Source of the DNA: Mytilus californianus
Taxonomy: Eukaryota; Mollusca; Bivalvia; Mytilida; Mytilidae
NCBI RefSeq assembly: GCF_021869535.1
Contig: NW_026262581.1
Location: 77,591,955-77,655,954, forward strand
Reading direction: 5' to 3'
Length of the DNA stretch: 64,000 nucleotides
The position numbers and the translations under genes were made by a program. Of the stretch, positions 46,901-58,559 are shown piece by piece (positions within the stretch are counted from its first letter, which is position 1; the number at the start of each line of letters is the position of its first letter). The notes beneath the pieces are model-generated. The model was given only the letters and a program-made list of their open reading frames with translations. It searched no databases and had not been told where the DNA came from.

Positions 46901-48275
46901 TAGGGGATGAGCATTTGATATTCGGGGTTGGAGATGTGGTTATGATTTCTTAGGGGATGAGTAATTGATATTCGGGGTTGGAGAGGGGTAAGATGATTTC
47001 TTTAGGGGATGAGCATTTAATATTCGGGGTTGAAGATGGGGTAAGATGATTTCTTTAGGGGATGAGCATTTAATATTCGGGGTTGGAGATGAGGTAAGAA
47101 GATTTCTTCAGGGGATGATCATTTGATATTCGAGGTTGGAGATGGGGTGAGATGATTTCTTTAGGGGATGAGCATTTAATATTCGGGATTGGAGATGGAG
47201 TAAGATGATTTATTTAGGGGATGAGCATTTGGTATTCGGGGTTGGTGATGGGGGTAAGATGATTTCTATAGGGGATGAACATTTGATATTCGGGTTTGGA
47301 GATGAGGTTAGAAGATTTCTTTAGGGGATGATCATTTGATATTTGGCGTTGGAGATGGGGTAAGATGATTTCCTTAGGGGATGAGCATTTGATATTCGGG
47401 GTTAGAGATGGGGTAATGATTTCTTTAGGGGATGATCATTTGATATTCGGCGTTGGAGATGGGGGTAAGATGATTTCTTTGGGGTATGAGCATTTAATAT
47501 TCGGGGTTTGAGATTACTTAAGCAGATTTCTTTAGGGGATGATAATTTGATATTCGGGGATGGAGATGGGGGTAAGATGATTTCTTTAGGGGATGAGTAT
47601 TTAATATTCGGGGTTGGAGATGGGATAAGATGATTTCTTTAGAGGATGATCATTTGGTATTCGGGGTTGGAGATGGGGTAAGATGATTTCTTTAGGGGAT
47701 GAGTATTTAATATTCGGGGTTGGAGATGGGATAAGATGATTTCTTTAGAGGATGATCATTTGATATTCGGGGTTGGAGATGGGGTAAGATGATTTATTTA
47801 GGGGATGATCATTTAATATTCGGGGTTGGAGATGGAGTAAACTGATTTCTGTAGGGGATGAGCATTTGATATTCGGGGTTGGAGATGGGGTAAGATGATT
47901 TATTTAGGGGATGAGCATTTGATATTTGGGTTGGAGATGGGGTACGATGATTTCTTTAGGGGATGAGCATTTGATATTGGGGGTTGGAGATGGGTTAAGA
48001 TGATTTCTTTAGGGATGAGCATTTAATATTGGGGGTTGGAGATGGGGTAAGATAATTTTTTAGGGGATGAACATTTAATATTCGGGGTTGGAGATGGGGT
48101 AAGATAATTTCTTTAGGGGATGAGCATTTAATATTCGGGGTTGGAGATGGCGGTATTAAAGAAGATTTCTTTAGGGATGAGCATTTAATATTCGTGGTTC
48201 GAGATGGGGTAAGAGAATTTCTTTAGGGGATGAGCATTTGATATTCGGGGTTGGAGATGGGGGTAAGAGGATTTT
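40907..48275. repeat. 53-bp G-rich satellite, about 138 copies
   Basis: The unit is GGGGATGAGCATTTGATATT, CGGGGTTGGAGATGGGG, TAAGATGATTTCTTTA. Variants have GATGATCATT, TTTAATATTC, GAGGTAAGAAG or TTGGCGTTGG. Most units have three GGGG runs on the plus strand. The period is not a multiple of three, so frames close quickly. The last unit runs into TAAGAGGATTTTTTTTCGGA at 48262, apparently ordinary sequence from which the array may have grown. One segment is inverted (42717-43578). Confidence 0.97.
42717..43578 (-). repeat. Inverted block within the 53-bp satellite
   Basis: At 42717 the array switches from GGGGATGAGCATTTAATT to AAGAAATCATCTTACCCC, the reverse complement of the unit. It switches back near 43578 (GAAATCATAACCATGATCAT). 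The left part, 42718 to about 43160, is a near-exact reverse complement of about 43600-44052 and shares rare variants (CTGCTTAAGTCATC / GATGACTTAAGCAG, GAATACCAAATG / CATTTGGTATTC). The middle contains about two extra units. Confidence 0.93.
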
Positions 48276-48462
48276 TTTTCGGATTGACTATTCATTTTCC
48301 TCTTTTGCTATACGCATGCTGATTTTTTTTTCCTTGGCTATGCCGCTCGAAAATGTATTTGCACCTTGTACACGATTGATTCTTGCATTTCATGCAGAAT
48401 ATTCATCTTTATGCAAGATCATTTATTGTCAGCTCTTACCAGGCCAGATTATTAATTTTCAA
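48276..48462. other. Short single-copy stretch after the satellite
   Basis: The plus-strand open frame at 48238-48492 starts in the last satellite unit and ends in the poly-C tract. It has a hydrophobic middle but no recognised motif, and I do not call it a gene. Confidence 0.4.
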
Positions 48463-48488
48463 CCCCCCCCCCCCCCCCCCCCCCCCCC
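48463..48488. repeat. Poly-C tract of 26 bases
   Basis: An uninterrupted C run flanked by TTTTCAA and ATAATC. It is a striking exception in an AT-rich genome. Its length is likely to be unstable and prone to sequencing error. Confidence 0.97.
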
Positions 48489-51030
48489 ATAATCAAATGG
48501 TCGTCTCTTTAGTCTTCGGTGGATACTAGATTTGCATCAATGTCTATTATACCACATCATACACAACAGGATACAAATTTGTAGACAAAACTTTTGATAT
48601 TCAGTCATACCAATTCGAATTTTAAAAACTAGCCACAAAATCGAAAACATTCCGTTAGAAAAACTCAACGAGTTGTTCTAGTTCAATCAGCAAAGAGCAT
48701 GTATACGAAGGGATGTTTGTATATTTAAAATCTTGTATATTTAAAAATTGTGTGCAAGAAAATTATATCATTTAGTGTTTTCATACCTTTTTGCCAATTC
48801 CTGTGTTATTTCGTTTAATTAATTTTATACATTTTGACTGAAGTATAAAATGTAGATTTCAAATAAAAATCCAATAAAATACGAGAAATCTTTTTTTAGT
48901 ACAAAACATAGTATGACTCTCTGATACCCTTGTTTTTATTGGCTGATTAAATTTGGTATACAATAAATAAATTGTTAAGAGCTAGAGAATTAGTTGAAGA
49001 ACAATACAATACAATACAAGCTTAAAATCACAAAGTCTTTGCTATTTTTCTTTATTGAAAACAAACTTTTTTTTTAACAACGGCATGAAATTAATTTTTT
49101 AATGACAATTATTCATCTAAGATATTTAAATGAAGTGCGAAATCAGTCACTGAAATGTATTACGTTAAATAAAACCCGACAGCACCGAATTTGACGTCTA
49201 CACTGAGCACTGTGGTCGACTATATTATGCAAAGGAGTAGGGAAAGGAAGGTCTTACTTGGTCCTTACAAGACTTTATATTAATAGATCATTCGAAATCG
49301 AAATTTATAATCTACATTTGTAAAATATGCAAATTTAGATAAACACGACATTTTCTTCTGTCTACTGTTTGTTAAAAATACGTCATTGTTTAATATTGAC
49401 AGTCTTAAAAATAGGACATTTTACCAGGTCTATTTCCTTCTGAAAAAAGCATTGGCCACACCCTTCCATCAAATATAAATATCTTTTATATCTTATATTG
49501 AAGAGAATCACAATTATGTTGGTCAACGCATTTGGCCTATGTCTAAATCTATGAAAATTTAACACAAAATTATTGTCAAAATCATAACTTTAAAACATAA
49601 AAATAAGCAATTATGACGTCTTAATGACATCATTACTGTTGTAATGTGTCAAAGATAACTGATTTTGTATTTGTCAGAAATTTTTACATATTTTTCATCA
49701 AATAATTACTATAATTACTCAAGTTAGATTTTCATTTAATCTCGGGGCCAATATTGATCCTTAGTGAACCTACTTCTTTACGGCAACATACATGCTTATA
49801 TTAGTGCGACAAAGGGGACAACGAGATACTATGTACCATATTACAAACTATATGCTTTTGAATCATAATTTTAAACAAGCGTGCATCAGTAAGCATATGT
49901 TTGTATATTTATTTGCTTGATTTTTCTTCAGCGCTATTTAGATATAAATAACCTTACCTCATATGGTCGTCAAACAGGGATACTATTCATCACTTCATAC
50001 AGTAATAATTACATTACATGTAAGTTTCATATGAATCCGTAAATTTAATTGGTCGAGGCATTCCTTAAGTTATATTTTATTTTCGTATAGCATTCAACAT
50101 CAATAAATGCACGTGCTATCCGTGACAATAAAAAAAAACGGTGCTTAGAAAAACAAACGAAATACGAAATACGAAAATCACGTATTATAAGAATTTAATG
50201 CTTCTTTTTATAGGGTTGTAAAATCATTGAACGTGTGCACATTTTAAGTTAAACATGTACTTTGGTCAAAGCTTTTAACCCCTAATGAAATTACTAAAAA
50301 GAAGCATTGAATTCTTAAACATATTAATCAATCTAGTGAAACTTTTATGAACAATCGTTTGTAAGAATTCTATCGTATATCATCAATTCTCCAGGGAGTT
50401 GTACGTGGAATTGAAAGGTCTGTGTCAATTCCAATTAAACTGTCTGCTTGACTAGGAACAATGCCATGTATGAAAACTGTCTGAAAGTGTAAGAGTTATG
50501 TTTGTACAAGGAAATCTATTATTATTTACACACTTCCTTTTAATTCCCAGTCGGGTTCTTTAAATGAGCAATCTTAATGTTTTCTTAAATACTAAGATAT
50601 TTTCAGTCTGTCTAAAAGCAGAATAGAGTCCCATTATGGCAATTCTTTATATTCGTATATATATATATACAACATAACATGATGGATGGTTTATTAATGT
50701 CTGACGGCTGACCAGATTAATGTGTTTTGAGGAAATTTAGTCGAATACAAATCTACATAACTAAATCTAAGGTTGATATGTGATAATAAGAAATATGGTT
50801 AAGGATACCTTTGTTGTCTCTCTACTTTTGAAAACATAATTATATTCGTTTTAATTTGGACATGAGGGTCTTGGTGGCTGCTGATCAATGTAACCTGGAT
50901 CCGGCGTTGTTTATCCAAAAGATAGCGAGGTCGACTTTCGGCTATCCCGGCTATTCTGGTTGCTAAATATGGCCGCAATGATTTAAACTAGCGAGCAGAA
51001 AGTGGTGGTGTTCACAAAAGAATACTATAA
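48489..51030. other. AT-rich single-copy-looking DNA, no gene seen
   Basis: Only small incidental open frames (for example 49383-49565 on the minus strand), a CAATA-type short run near 49003-49018, a (TA)n run near 50656-50669 and the hairpin at 50188-50317. Confidence 0.45.
50188..50317. repeat. Hairpin with 23-bp arms and an 84-bp loop
   Basis: TAAGAATTTAATGCTTCTTT... (50188-50210) pairs with 50295-50317 (TAAAAAGAAGCATTGAATTC...). There is one mismatch in 23. It is probably a small foldback element. The loop holds no feature. Confidence 0.7.
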
Positions 51031-51279
51031 TCTTCCTTTGTGTCTATTGATGTAGTGAGGTTTCTAGCCACATGCACAACCTTCTTCCTCACTATCTTGT
51101 GCTTGGGATAAGACCATAAGGAAAAGTACTACTGCGGAAACACTCATATTATATATGACCCTAAGAATGTGTATAGTCCAAGTAGAGATGCAGCCAGGAA
51201 AATTGAGTTTGAACTTTTAGGATTTTATGTCACAGCCTAACTTCAATATGCTATTACATTAATTGTCCGCATTTATGTA

Positions 51280-51850
51280 CTCCACAGAGCATAATTATTG
51301 ACCAGTTGCCTATATAGATGCTGTTCTCTCACTAAATAATTCAAAACTTGGTAACTATGTTGAACGCATCTATCCCGTCGAACTTGAGATAAAGGACACA
51401 ACAAATGCAGTTAAGTATCATGCCTCATATCTTGACTTACATCTAGAAATTGACAATGAGGGTCAGTTGAAAACAAAACTTTACGACAAATGAGATGATT
51501 TCAGTTTCCCAATTATGAAATTTCCATTTCTATGTAGCAACATTCCAGCAGCGCCTGCATACGGAATAAATATCTCCCAGTTGATACGATATTCCAGGGC
51601 TTGTATTTCCTATCATGATTTTTTGATAGAGGGTTGCTGCTCACAAGGAAGCTATTGAACCAAGAGTTCTAATCGGCGAAGTTGAGATCATCCCTTCGTA
51701 ATTTTTACGGACGCCATCACGTGTTGGTTGACCGTTATGGAATATCCGTTTCATAGATGATAGCGGATATGTTCCAATTGTCATAATTACAATCCAGTCC
51801 CCTTTTCCCTGAATGTGACCTACCGCTTTAGACTTATTACCGGGTTTGTA
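51280..51850 (+). pseudogene. Retroelement reverse transcriptase relic with a YIDA catalytic motif
   Basis: The translation from about 51328 reads YIDAVLSLNNSK, NYVERIYPVELEIKD, SYLDLHLEIDNEGQLK, TKLYDK, stop, DDFSFPI, CSNIPAAPAYG, ISQLIRYSRA, then loses frame after about 51630. Further traces are RIYGRH-like bases near 51710 and GYVPIVIIT near 51770. The reverse transcriptase motif YxDD has become YIDA, so a metal-binding aspartate is missing, and there are several stops. It is the best-preserved of five relics in the window. The family is an invertebrate retroelement that is very abundant in mussels. I cannot place it in a named clade. Confidence 0.8.
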
Positions 51851-51854
51851 CTAA

Positions 51855-52168
51855 TATGAGCAAGACGACGGGTGCCACATGTGGAGCAGGATCTGCTTAC
51901 CCGCCCGGAGCACCTGATATCACCCCCAGTTTTGGTAGGGTTCGTGTTGTTCAGTCTTTAGTTTTCTATGTTGTGTTTTGTGTACTATTGTTTGTCTGTT
52001 TGTCTTTTCTTTTTTAGCCATGGCGTTGTCAGTTTATTTTCGACTTATGAATTTGAATGTCCCTTTGGTATTTTTCGTCTCTCTTTTATATCCTCGTCCT
52101 TTTGTTTCTGACGGACAGTTGTCTCATTGGCAATCATACCACATCTCCTTATCCTTATATTAATTGAC
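51855..52168 (+). repeat. Mussel dispersed repeat adjoining the RT relic
   Basis: AGCAAGACGACGGGTGCCAC, ATGTGGAGCAGGATCTGC, TTTGGTAGGGTTCGTGTTGT, AGCCATGGCGTTGTCAGTTT, GTTTCTGACGGACAGTTGTC and TCATTGGCAATCATACCACA. The small open frame at 51978-52163 is repeat sequence. It may be the 3' part of the same retroelement. Confidence 0.8.
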
Positions 52169-55145
52169 AAATGTACATTTATTTGATTAAAACACAAATT
52201 AGGCATACTAATACGATTGCCTGACAGGATGACATAGTTTTCTTATAAAAGTTAAAAGAATTCTTGATTAAACCAACTGTATGTCGTTTAAAACTTAAAT
52301 TAAAACCTTGATTGCCTTTATGATGTATATACATACTGAGTTTCAGACATATATTTATATTTTGCAAAACATTAGTTAATGTGGAAGTATTTTTCAACAG
52401 TAATTAAGGAAATGATGATAAATTATGACGTCAGTTTAATTTCTAAATAAATTGTCCCATCTTTATACATGTGTACCGCTTCGATTGGTTAACCAGCGAT
52501 ATTCTACAATACAAATTTGCCAGTAAGATACTGCAATTCTTTACACTAATAGATAAATTTGTTAATCAAATTCTAGATAAAAAATATCAACTGATTTATT
52601 TAATACAAGTTATAAAACCTTGAGTTGGATTTTTGTAGAACAATTTTGCCTAATCAGCAGCAAGACTGCCTTGGACAGTGATAAATTGCTATAAAATTTA
52701 TTCAATATCTGAATGCAACATCACGCCTCGATAGCTTTCTTCAGTAAATTGTATAGTGAGAATAAGAGAATATCAAGAATAATACGTTGCCTCTTATAAA
52801 GAATTAGCAGTAAAACGATCAAATCGTTGACAAATTACATGAGCGTCTGGATGGGGGTCTTAGTTTCTATATTCTTTAATTTTTGTAGGCCATTTTTATC
52901 TTTTCTTTACAAATTTTGACCATTATTGTCTAACACTGTCATATATTCTTATATGTAAGCCCTCATTATTCTTTATTCTTTTTTCTGGTCTATATTTGAA
53001 TTATCTTCTCTCTACTTTTTTGCCCATTTTTATGTACTATTGGCCGATTATTCTGTATTCTGTTAACCCCATCAAGGCCCTCGTACAGTGGGTAACATTG
53101 AAAATATAACACTATTTGAGGTAAGTCATACCAGTCGGAGACATACATTCCAGTTATATAACAAAACAACACCTTAGAGAAAAAATACCCATTAAATGGA
53201 AATTTCACTCAGCAACAACTATCCCATAAAATGAATTATATCAGCGTCAACCTTTAATCAAGATAACTCAGTTATACAATGTACCAAACTATTTAAAGGT
53301 GTTAGAGAGTAAAGATATTGGCTGTATTGGCTATTTCGAAAATTAAATTAGTTGCTTTTACATAAATCAGTCTACACAGCTGCTTCTTTAGAAATCTTTA
53401 CACTAACAAAAGGAATAACAGTTTTGATATTCATGCCTAGAGACACCATATAACTGCAGAGTTAAAAAAAATGTTTAATTAATTAAATGTGTACCTATTA
53501 CAATGTTCTTTGTTCATATTCGGTAGTGTTTGCGCTCAGAAATTTGTTTATGATAAAGACAATATTCCAGAGTCTCATTTGATGAGCATATCTGTTCGGT
53601 AAAAGTAATTTAAAAGATATTTGATAACCGAATTTTTCAAAATGACTTTAAAAAGATTTGGTATTTTGACTTGATTCAAATCTGAACTAACTGATAATGA
53701 TAATCTAGTATATTGACACAATTTTAGATGAGTGATTGGTATTAAGATTTGACAACCAAAACAGGGCATATCCGTTGTTATTTTATTGAATGAGAACAAA
53801 ACGAGTTTTTGTTGAGCCATGAAACGGCCTATGTATGAAGTCATTATTAGTGAAATCTGTTTTAGATGTAAACAAAAAGGAAAGAGGGATATACGTCATT
53901 TAGACAGCAAACCCACGATACGCACAAACAACACTATACATCAGAAGGACTTCAAACGTAGACAAGTGTCTGTAAAGTATTTCATGTTGCGAATTATCCC
54001 GAGTCTATAAAAATTGCAAATAAATTTGACCAAGACTATCAAGGAGATTTCATCAAACCAATTCCGTTAAAGATAAAAACAATAAGATCTTACTAAAGAC
54101 AACCGCGAACGAGTTTCCGGGCTTTCGGCTAAAAAAAAATGTAGCACTGAACCCTCCGCCTTTCACTTTTAATATCGACAAGTGAAATAAAATATAAATA
54201 GAAATGAATATCGTAACGTATAACAGACGTTTAGCAAAACAGAGGTACAAGTAAAAAAACATCATGCGACTTGAGAGTTTGCATTTATATACTACAGATA
54301 CAATATATTTACACGTCCCATTCTATAAAAAAACAGAATTAGAATTCATTTTAATTTCAACATAATACCTGTATAATAAATTTACAGTAAAAGTCATTAT
54401 TAAAATATAAAGATTAAATAACAATATAACGTGTGTTTAAACTAAATATATACTGATCATTACAAGATTCCACCATCTCCTTGTAGCCACTTCACCAGTT
54501 TTCTCTCAGTTATATGTTTAGCTATATCGTGTTAAAAGTTAAGAAAATATCAGTATTAAAATCAGCATTTTTTGAAGACATTCTAAAGCTGAAGAAAAAA
54601 ATAGATTTAGTATTATATAATAGATCATCGGATTTAGTTTCCACAAAAATGTCTAAAGTAAGCTTTTTTCAGTGTTTATCTTCTGAAATCCACAAAGCAA
54701 ACAGAAAAGGGAAGTTTTACTGCTTTTAATTGGTCGTTCCATACTTCCTCCAGTAAGGATAACTTTGTTCGTTGATAGTTTGGTGATAAGTTACATTTTA
54801 AGTTTTTTTTTTCAGTTTTTTTTTTGAGAGGTTGGGGGGGCGGATTTCAAATCTTTTTCATCCACTTTTAGGCATAAACTTTATTTTGGGACATAACATA
54901 ATAAAGCTATTTTGTATATGATGTTATCGTGGACAAGTTCGGCGACCTTGTCAACCTCAACAAAATGTTTATTTTTACAGAGTTAAATCCTCTTAACTAT
55001 AACTTTTTATAGCTACTTCTGAAAAATTGTATATTGGGCAAGTATCGGAATCTCCTCCCTGATGTTTCCCTTCATACAAATCCAAATGGTTTACTAGGAT
55101 AAAGAAATATCATGGTAATTCCTGAATTTTTGAATCTAGCAGTTA
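52169..55145. other. AT-rich single-copy-looking DNA, no gene seen
   Basis: Several open frames of 63-89 codons occur on both strands (52179-52397, 52990-53208, 53575-53844, 53819-54010, 54053-54265, 54514-54729). All are AT-rich, have no motif I recognise and have no splice or start context worth reporting. A G-run (GGTTGGGGGGGCGG) lies near 54830. Confidence 0.4.
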
Positions 55146-55147
55146 AA

Positions 55148-55275
55148 TTAATGCGTGACTGAGCGGCATGATAAATACGCAGTCACTTTCGATCGGAATG
55201 AGGCCGTTCACTCCGAAGCCTCGTGTAGGAAGAGCGCCACCTCTCTGGATGTTAAAGGACCAATGCAACAACTCA
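55148..55275 (+). mobile_element. LINE-like 3'-region fragment
   Basis: GATAAATACGCAGTCACTTTC, CGATCGGAATGAGGCCGTTC, AAGCCTCGTGTAGGAAGAGC and GTTAAAGGACCAATGCAAC match 37205-37315 in order. No coding part survives. Confidence 0.65.
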
Positions 55276-55615
55276 TTTTGGTTTTCCTAAATAATCTGGT
55301 TGAAGGCTAAACATATGCCAATACCCAACATGCTCACTTTTCTCACTTACAGTACCAGTCGCCTCATTATGCATATTAAGCATGTTGAGGACGATAACAA
55401 AATTACAACCTCTCCGATATCTCTGTTAACGATGATGTCGATACCATCTCAGTGATACAGCACGTTCCCGTGAAGTTTATATTCTCTCCCTGATATATCT
55501 CTTTTGAGTTTATGTTATAAATCTACAGATGGAAAATATAATGCACGGGATGCACGCGTGTCTATAAAAAAATAAGAAGTTACCTAGTGTATAGGCAACC
55601 AAAAAATCAATTTGT
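55276..55615. other. No gene seen
   Basis: Nothing recognised between the LINE-like fragment and the next mussel repeat. Confidence 0.45.
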
Positions 55616-55617
55616 AC

Positions 55618-56095
55618 AATGACAGACAACCACGTTGTCAAAAGACAAACAAAAGTCCACAAAATAAAAACTAAGCAACACAGTCAATTCAAGATTGGAC
55701 AAGTAGATTGGCACCAAATCAGTTGCCCTGGAATTGTAAGCAATTTCGGCTCCTCTATAGTGGAATCCAAAATGAATACATTGGTGGCAAAACAATTGAG
55801 ACTGGAAATGGGGAATGCGTCAAAGAGAAATAAACCCGACCAAAGAGTAGTAAACAGCACAAGGCCACCAATGGGTCTTCAACATAGCGAGAAAATCCCG
55901 CACCCGGAGTCGGGCTTCAGCTGGCCCCTAAACAATAATGTATACTAGTTCAGTGAAAATGGACGTCACACTAAACTCCGATACATATAAATGAACCTAA
56001 ATTAAAAAAAAACATACAAGACTACTGACAAGGGCCAGAGGTTCTTGACTTGAGACAGGCACAAAAATGCAAATATGTTTTGATGCCAGAGGTAT
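55618..56095 (-). repeat. Mussel dispersed repeat, reverse copy with an open frame
   Basis: ACTGGAAATGGGGAATGCGT, CCAAGGCCACC-like CAAGGCCACCAATGGGTC, TAGCGAGAAAATCCCGCAC, GCTTCAGCTGGCCCC, GGGCCAGAGGTTCTTGACTT and GAGACAGGCACAAAAATGC. The 109-codon plus-strand frame at 55619-55948 is open by chance within a repeat found thousands of times in mussels. I do not call it a gene. Confidence 0.75.
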
Positions 56096-56737
56096 TGTGT
56101 ACAATATTATCGTTTCTGCTAAAATCAAGTATTAAAATCTCATTTAGTTCAATTAAAAAAAGTAAAAATTAATAAGCTGAAAAGTCTTTCCAATCGTTTC
56201 ATAAGAAAAACAAAAAACATAACGTTCATATTTTTATATGGATGAGAAAAGAAAAGTAAGAAATTAACAAGTTTATTTATGGAAATGGAGCGATCACCGT
56301 TAAAGCTCTCTTTTACTATTCTGCAGTGACTTTTTACTTTTTTAATTGTTAGTATTATTGAATGTAAATATTAGGTTTGCAAATTTTCTTCAGGAGAACA
56401 CATTTTTGATTCTCTATGCAGAGACTGTTATTGTAAAGAGAGGCAAAAGATACCAAAGGGTAATTCAAACTTATAAGTCATTCCCCTTTTTTAAGACACT
56501 ACTAACTACAACCTAGATTCATTTGCATGCAAACTAATTCAGATTTTCTTTTATTGATGCTCTACTATTGATACAATTTTCCAATAAGTAATCCAATCTT
56601 TAGTATAACCAACGTAGCCGGACTATAAAGGACATTGATGCAATGCTTACACTATATACAGTATTGTAGATAAAACCAACAAGCAATCAAACTAATTTCA
56701 TAACACATTTCTACAGAGAATATCCCGTACTTGACAA
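56096..56737. other. AT-rich DNA, no gene seen
   Basis: Nothing supported. Confidence 0.45.
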
Positions 56738-56791
56738 ATGTTTAAAACACCTCCTTGCACTGATATGTTTAAAACACCTCCTTGCACTGAT
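56738..56791. repeat. Perfect 27-bp tandem duplication
   Basis: ATGTTTAAAACACCTCCTTG... occurs twice, at 56738-56764 and 56765-56791, without a difference. It is unrelated in sequence to the 27-bp satellite. Confidence 0.9.
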
Positions 56792-57150
56792 ATGTTAACG
56801 CATTGCTATCAATAACAAGAAAAGATAAACTGATTTAAGATCAGATATACAGAATCACTCTAAATATTTGTTTTCCTTATTTGTAGAAAACCATCCAATG
56901 TCAACAGATATTTCTGATGTTCAAGAATTCAAACCCTTGTAAAGTATATATGACATATGTTTACATTGGTGAGAAATGAAGAGACAGGATGATTAATGAT
57001 CCTTCCTATATCTATCTGTATATTTTGATATGTTTCTGTCATAATTTAGTTCTTATAGTAATGCATTCAGCTTTTCATTTGCAGGTATTTTTATTTTTTT
57101 AAGGTCACGTACTGTTCTGAATTGTTAAGTTTTGTATTATTTTTTTTATC

Positions 57151-58559
57151 TTACTGTGACTTGACTGTGAGTGTTGCTCTCCACCTATTGCAGTTTATTT
57201 AAAATTCTGACCAAATTGCAATTTGTTTTATCAAACCAAACTGTTCAACTGGTCAGAAATTTGAACAAACTGCTGTAGAAAACCACAGTCTAGTCGTGAA
57301 AGTGCAAGGTGATAAAATATAGCATACTTACAATCCTATTATTAGACTTGAATTTCACTTCATTGGTGTTCAAAAATTTACTTGAGGAATTTCATACATA
57401 TCATTATTGAAATTGTCTTTCGAAAGGTGATAGGTAGTAATTTTTGAATTGCTAAAAATGCCCAAATTTAAATTTTAGAAGTATTCTTCTAAAATGATGT
57501 TTATCTATGCATGCTACAAAGCTTTCTTTAAATTAATCTCTAAAAAATACTTGGTGAAATGTATTTACATTGTATCTTAGGTCAAATTTATTTGTTCAGT
57601 GTATGTTCAATGGTGTTAATACGTCCTTTGATTGAGTTAAGCTATTTCAGTTGATATTTTATAGAGTGTCTTTCTATGTTGTTATATTACACTATTGTTT
57701 CAGAAAAAGGGTGAAGGTTTGGTACCATTAAAACGTTTAAACCCGCTGCATTTGTTTGCACCTGTCCTAAGTCAGGAATCTGATGTTCAGTAGTTGTCGT
57801 TTGTTGATGTGGTTCATCAAGTGTTTCTCGTTTCTCGTTTTTTATATAGATTAGACCGTTGGTTTTCCCGTTTGAATGGTTTAACACTAGTAATTTTTGG
57901 GGCCCTTTATAGCTTACTGTTCGGTGAGCCAAGGCTCCGTGTTGAAGACCGTACTGTGACCTATAATGGTTTACTTTTATAAATTTTGACTTGGATGGAG
58001 AGTTGTCTCATTGGAACTCATACCACATCTTCTTATATCTTTTTAAGCTTAAACATTTCTCTTGAATTTTGAAAGGGAGATAAGATCAATGATTTTCGAT
58101 TATCCCCAAAAGAAACTTATTAAACAAGGTATTGTATTTTCACATATATTTTACTGAATATAACATGCTTTAAATCAAACTGATTTCTGCTTCTTATGAA
58201 TATAGACGATTGTTTAAGGAAACAAATTGTATGAAAGCTTAGTTTAGAGATTTTTACAGCAATTAAAAATTACTACCTATTTCCTTTCGCTTAACAATTA
58301 TATAAAAAAAACATATATACGAATTTTGACAGTGATTTTCATAATATCAATGAAGTGGAATTAAAGTCTAATGGGATTGTAAGTATGCTTTATTTTATCA
58401 CCTTGCACTTTCACAACTTGACTGTGGTTTTCTAAAGAAATTCGTTAAAATTTCTGACCAGTTGAACAATTTGGTTTGATAAAACAAATTGCAATTTGGT
58501 AAGAATTTTCAGTAAACTGCAATAAGTGGAGAGTAACACTTACAGTCAAGTCACAGTAA
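57151..58559. mobile_element. Long-armed inverted-repeat element (about 1.4 kb) with a nested mussel repeat
   Basis: The ends are TTACTGTGAC (57151-57160) and GTCACAGTAA (58550-58559). The left arm, 57151 to about 57455, matches the reverse complement of about 58258-58559 at roughly 85-90 percent. Landmarks are TGACTTGACTGTGAGTGTT, CAAATTGCAATTTGTTTTAT, GTGCAAGGTGATAAAATA, CATACTTACAATCC and GATAGGTAGTAATTTTT. The interior is mostly the repeat at 57558-58040. No transposase was found. Target duplication is not clear. Confidence 0.85.
57558..58040 (+). repeat. Mussel dispersed repeat inside the inverted-repeat element
   Basis: AAAACGTTTAAACCCGCTGC, TTTGTTTGCACCTGTCCTAA, GTGTTTCTCGTTTCTCG, ATATAGATTAGACCGTTGGT, GAGCCAAGGCTCCGTGTTG and GAGTTGTCTCATTGGAACTC. 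Closest relative in the window is 24567-25055. Open frames on both strands here (57687-57932, 57794-57982) are incidental. Confidence 0.88.

Noticed and set aside
48238..48492. 84-codon frame ending in a proline run
   Set aside because: The proline run is the poly-C tract and the start lies in the last satellite unit.
55619..55948. 109-codon plus-strand open frame
   Set aside because: It lies wholly in a dispersed mussel repeat and is open by chance.
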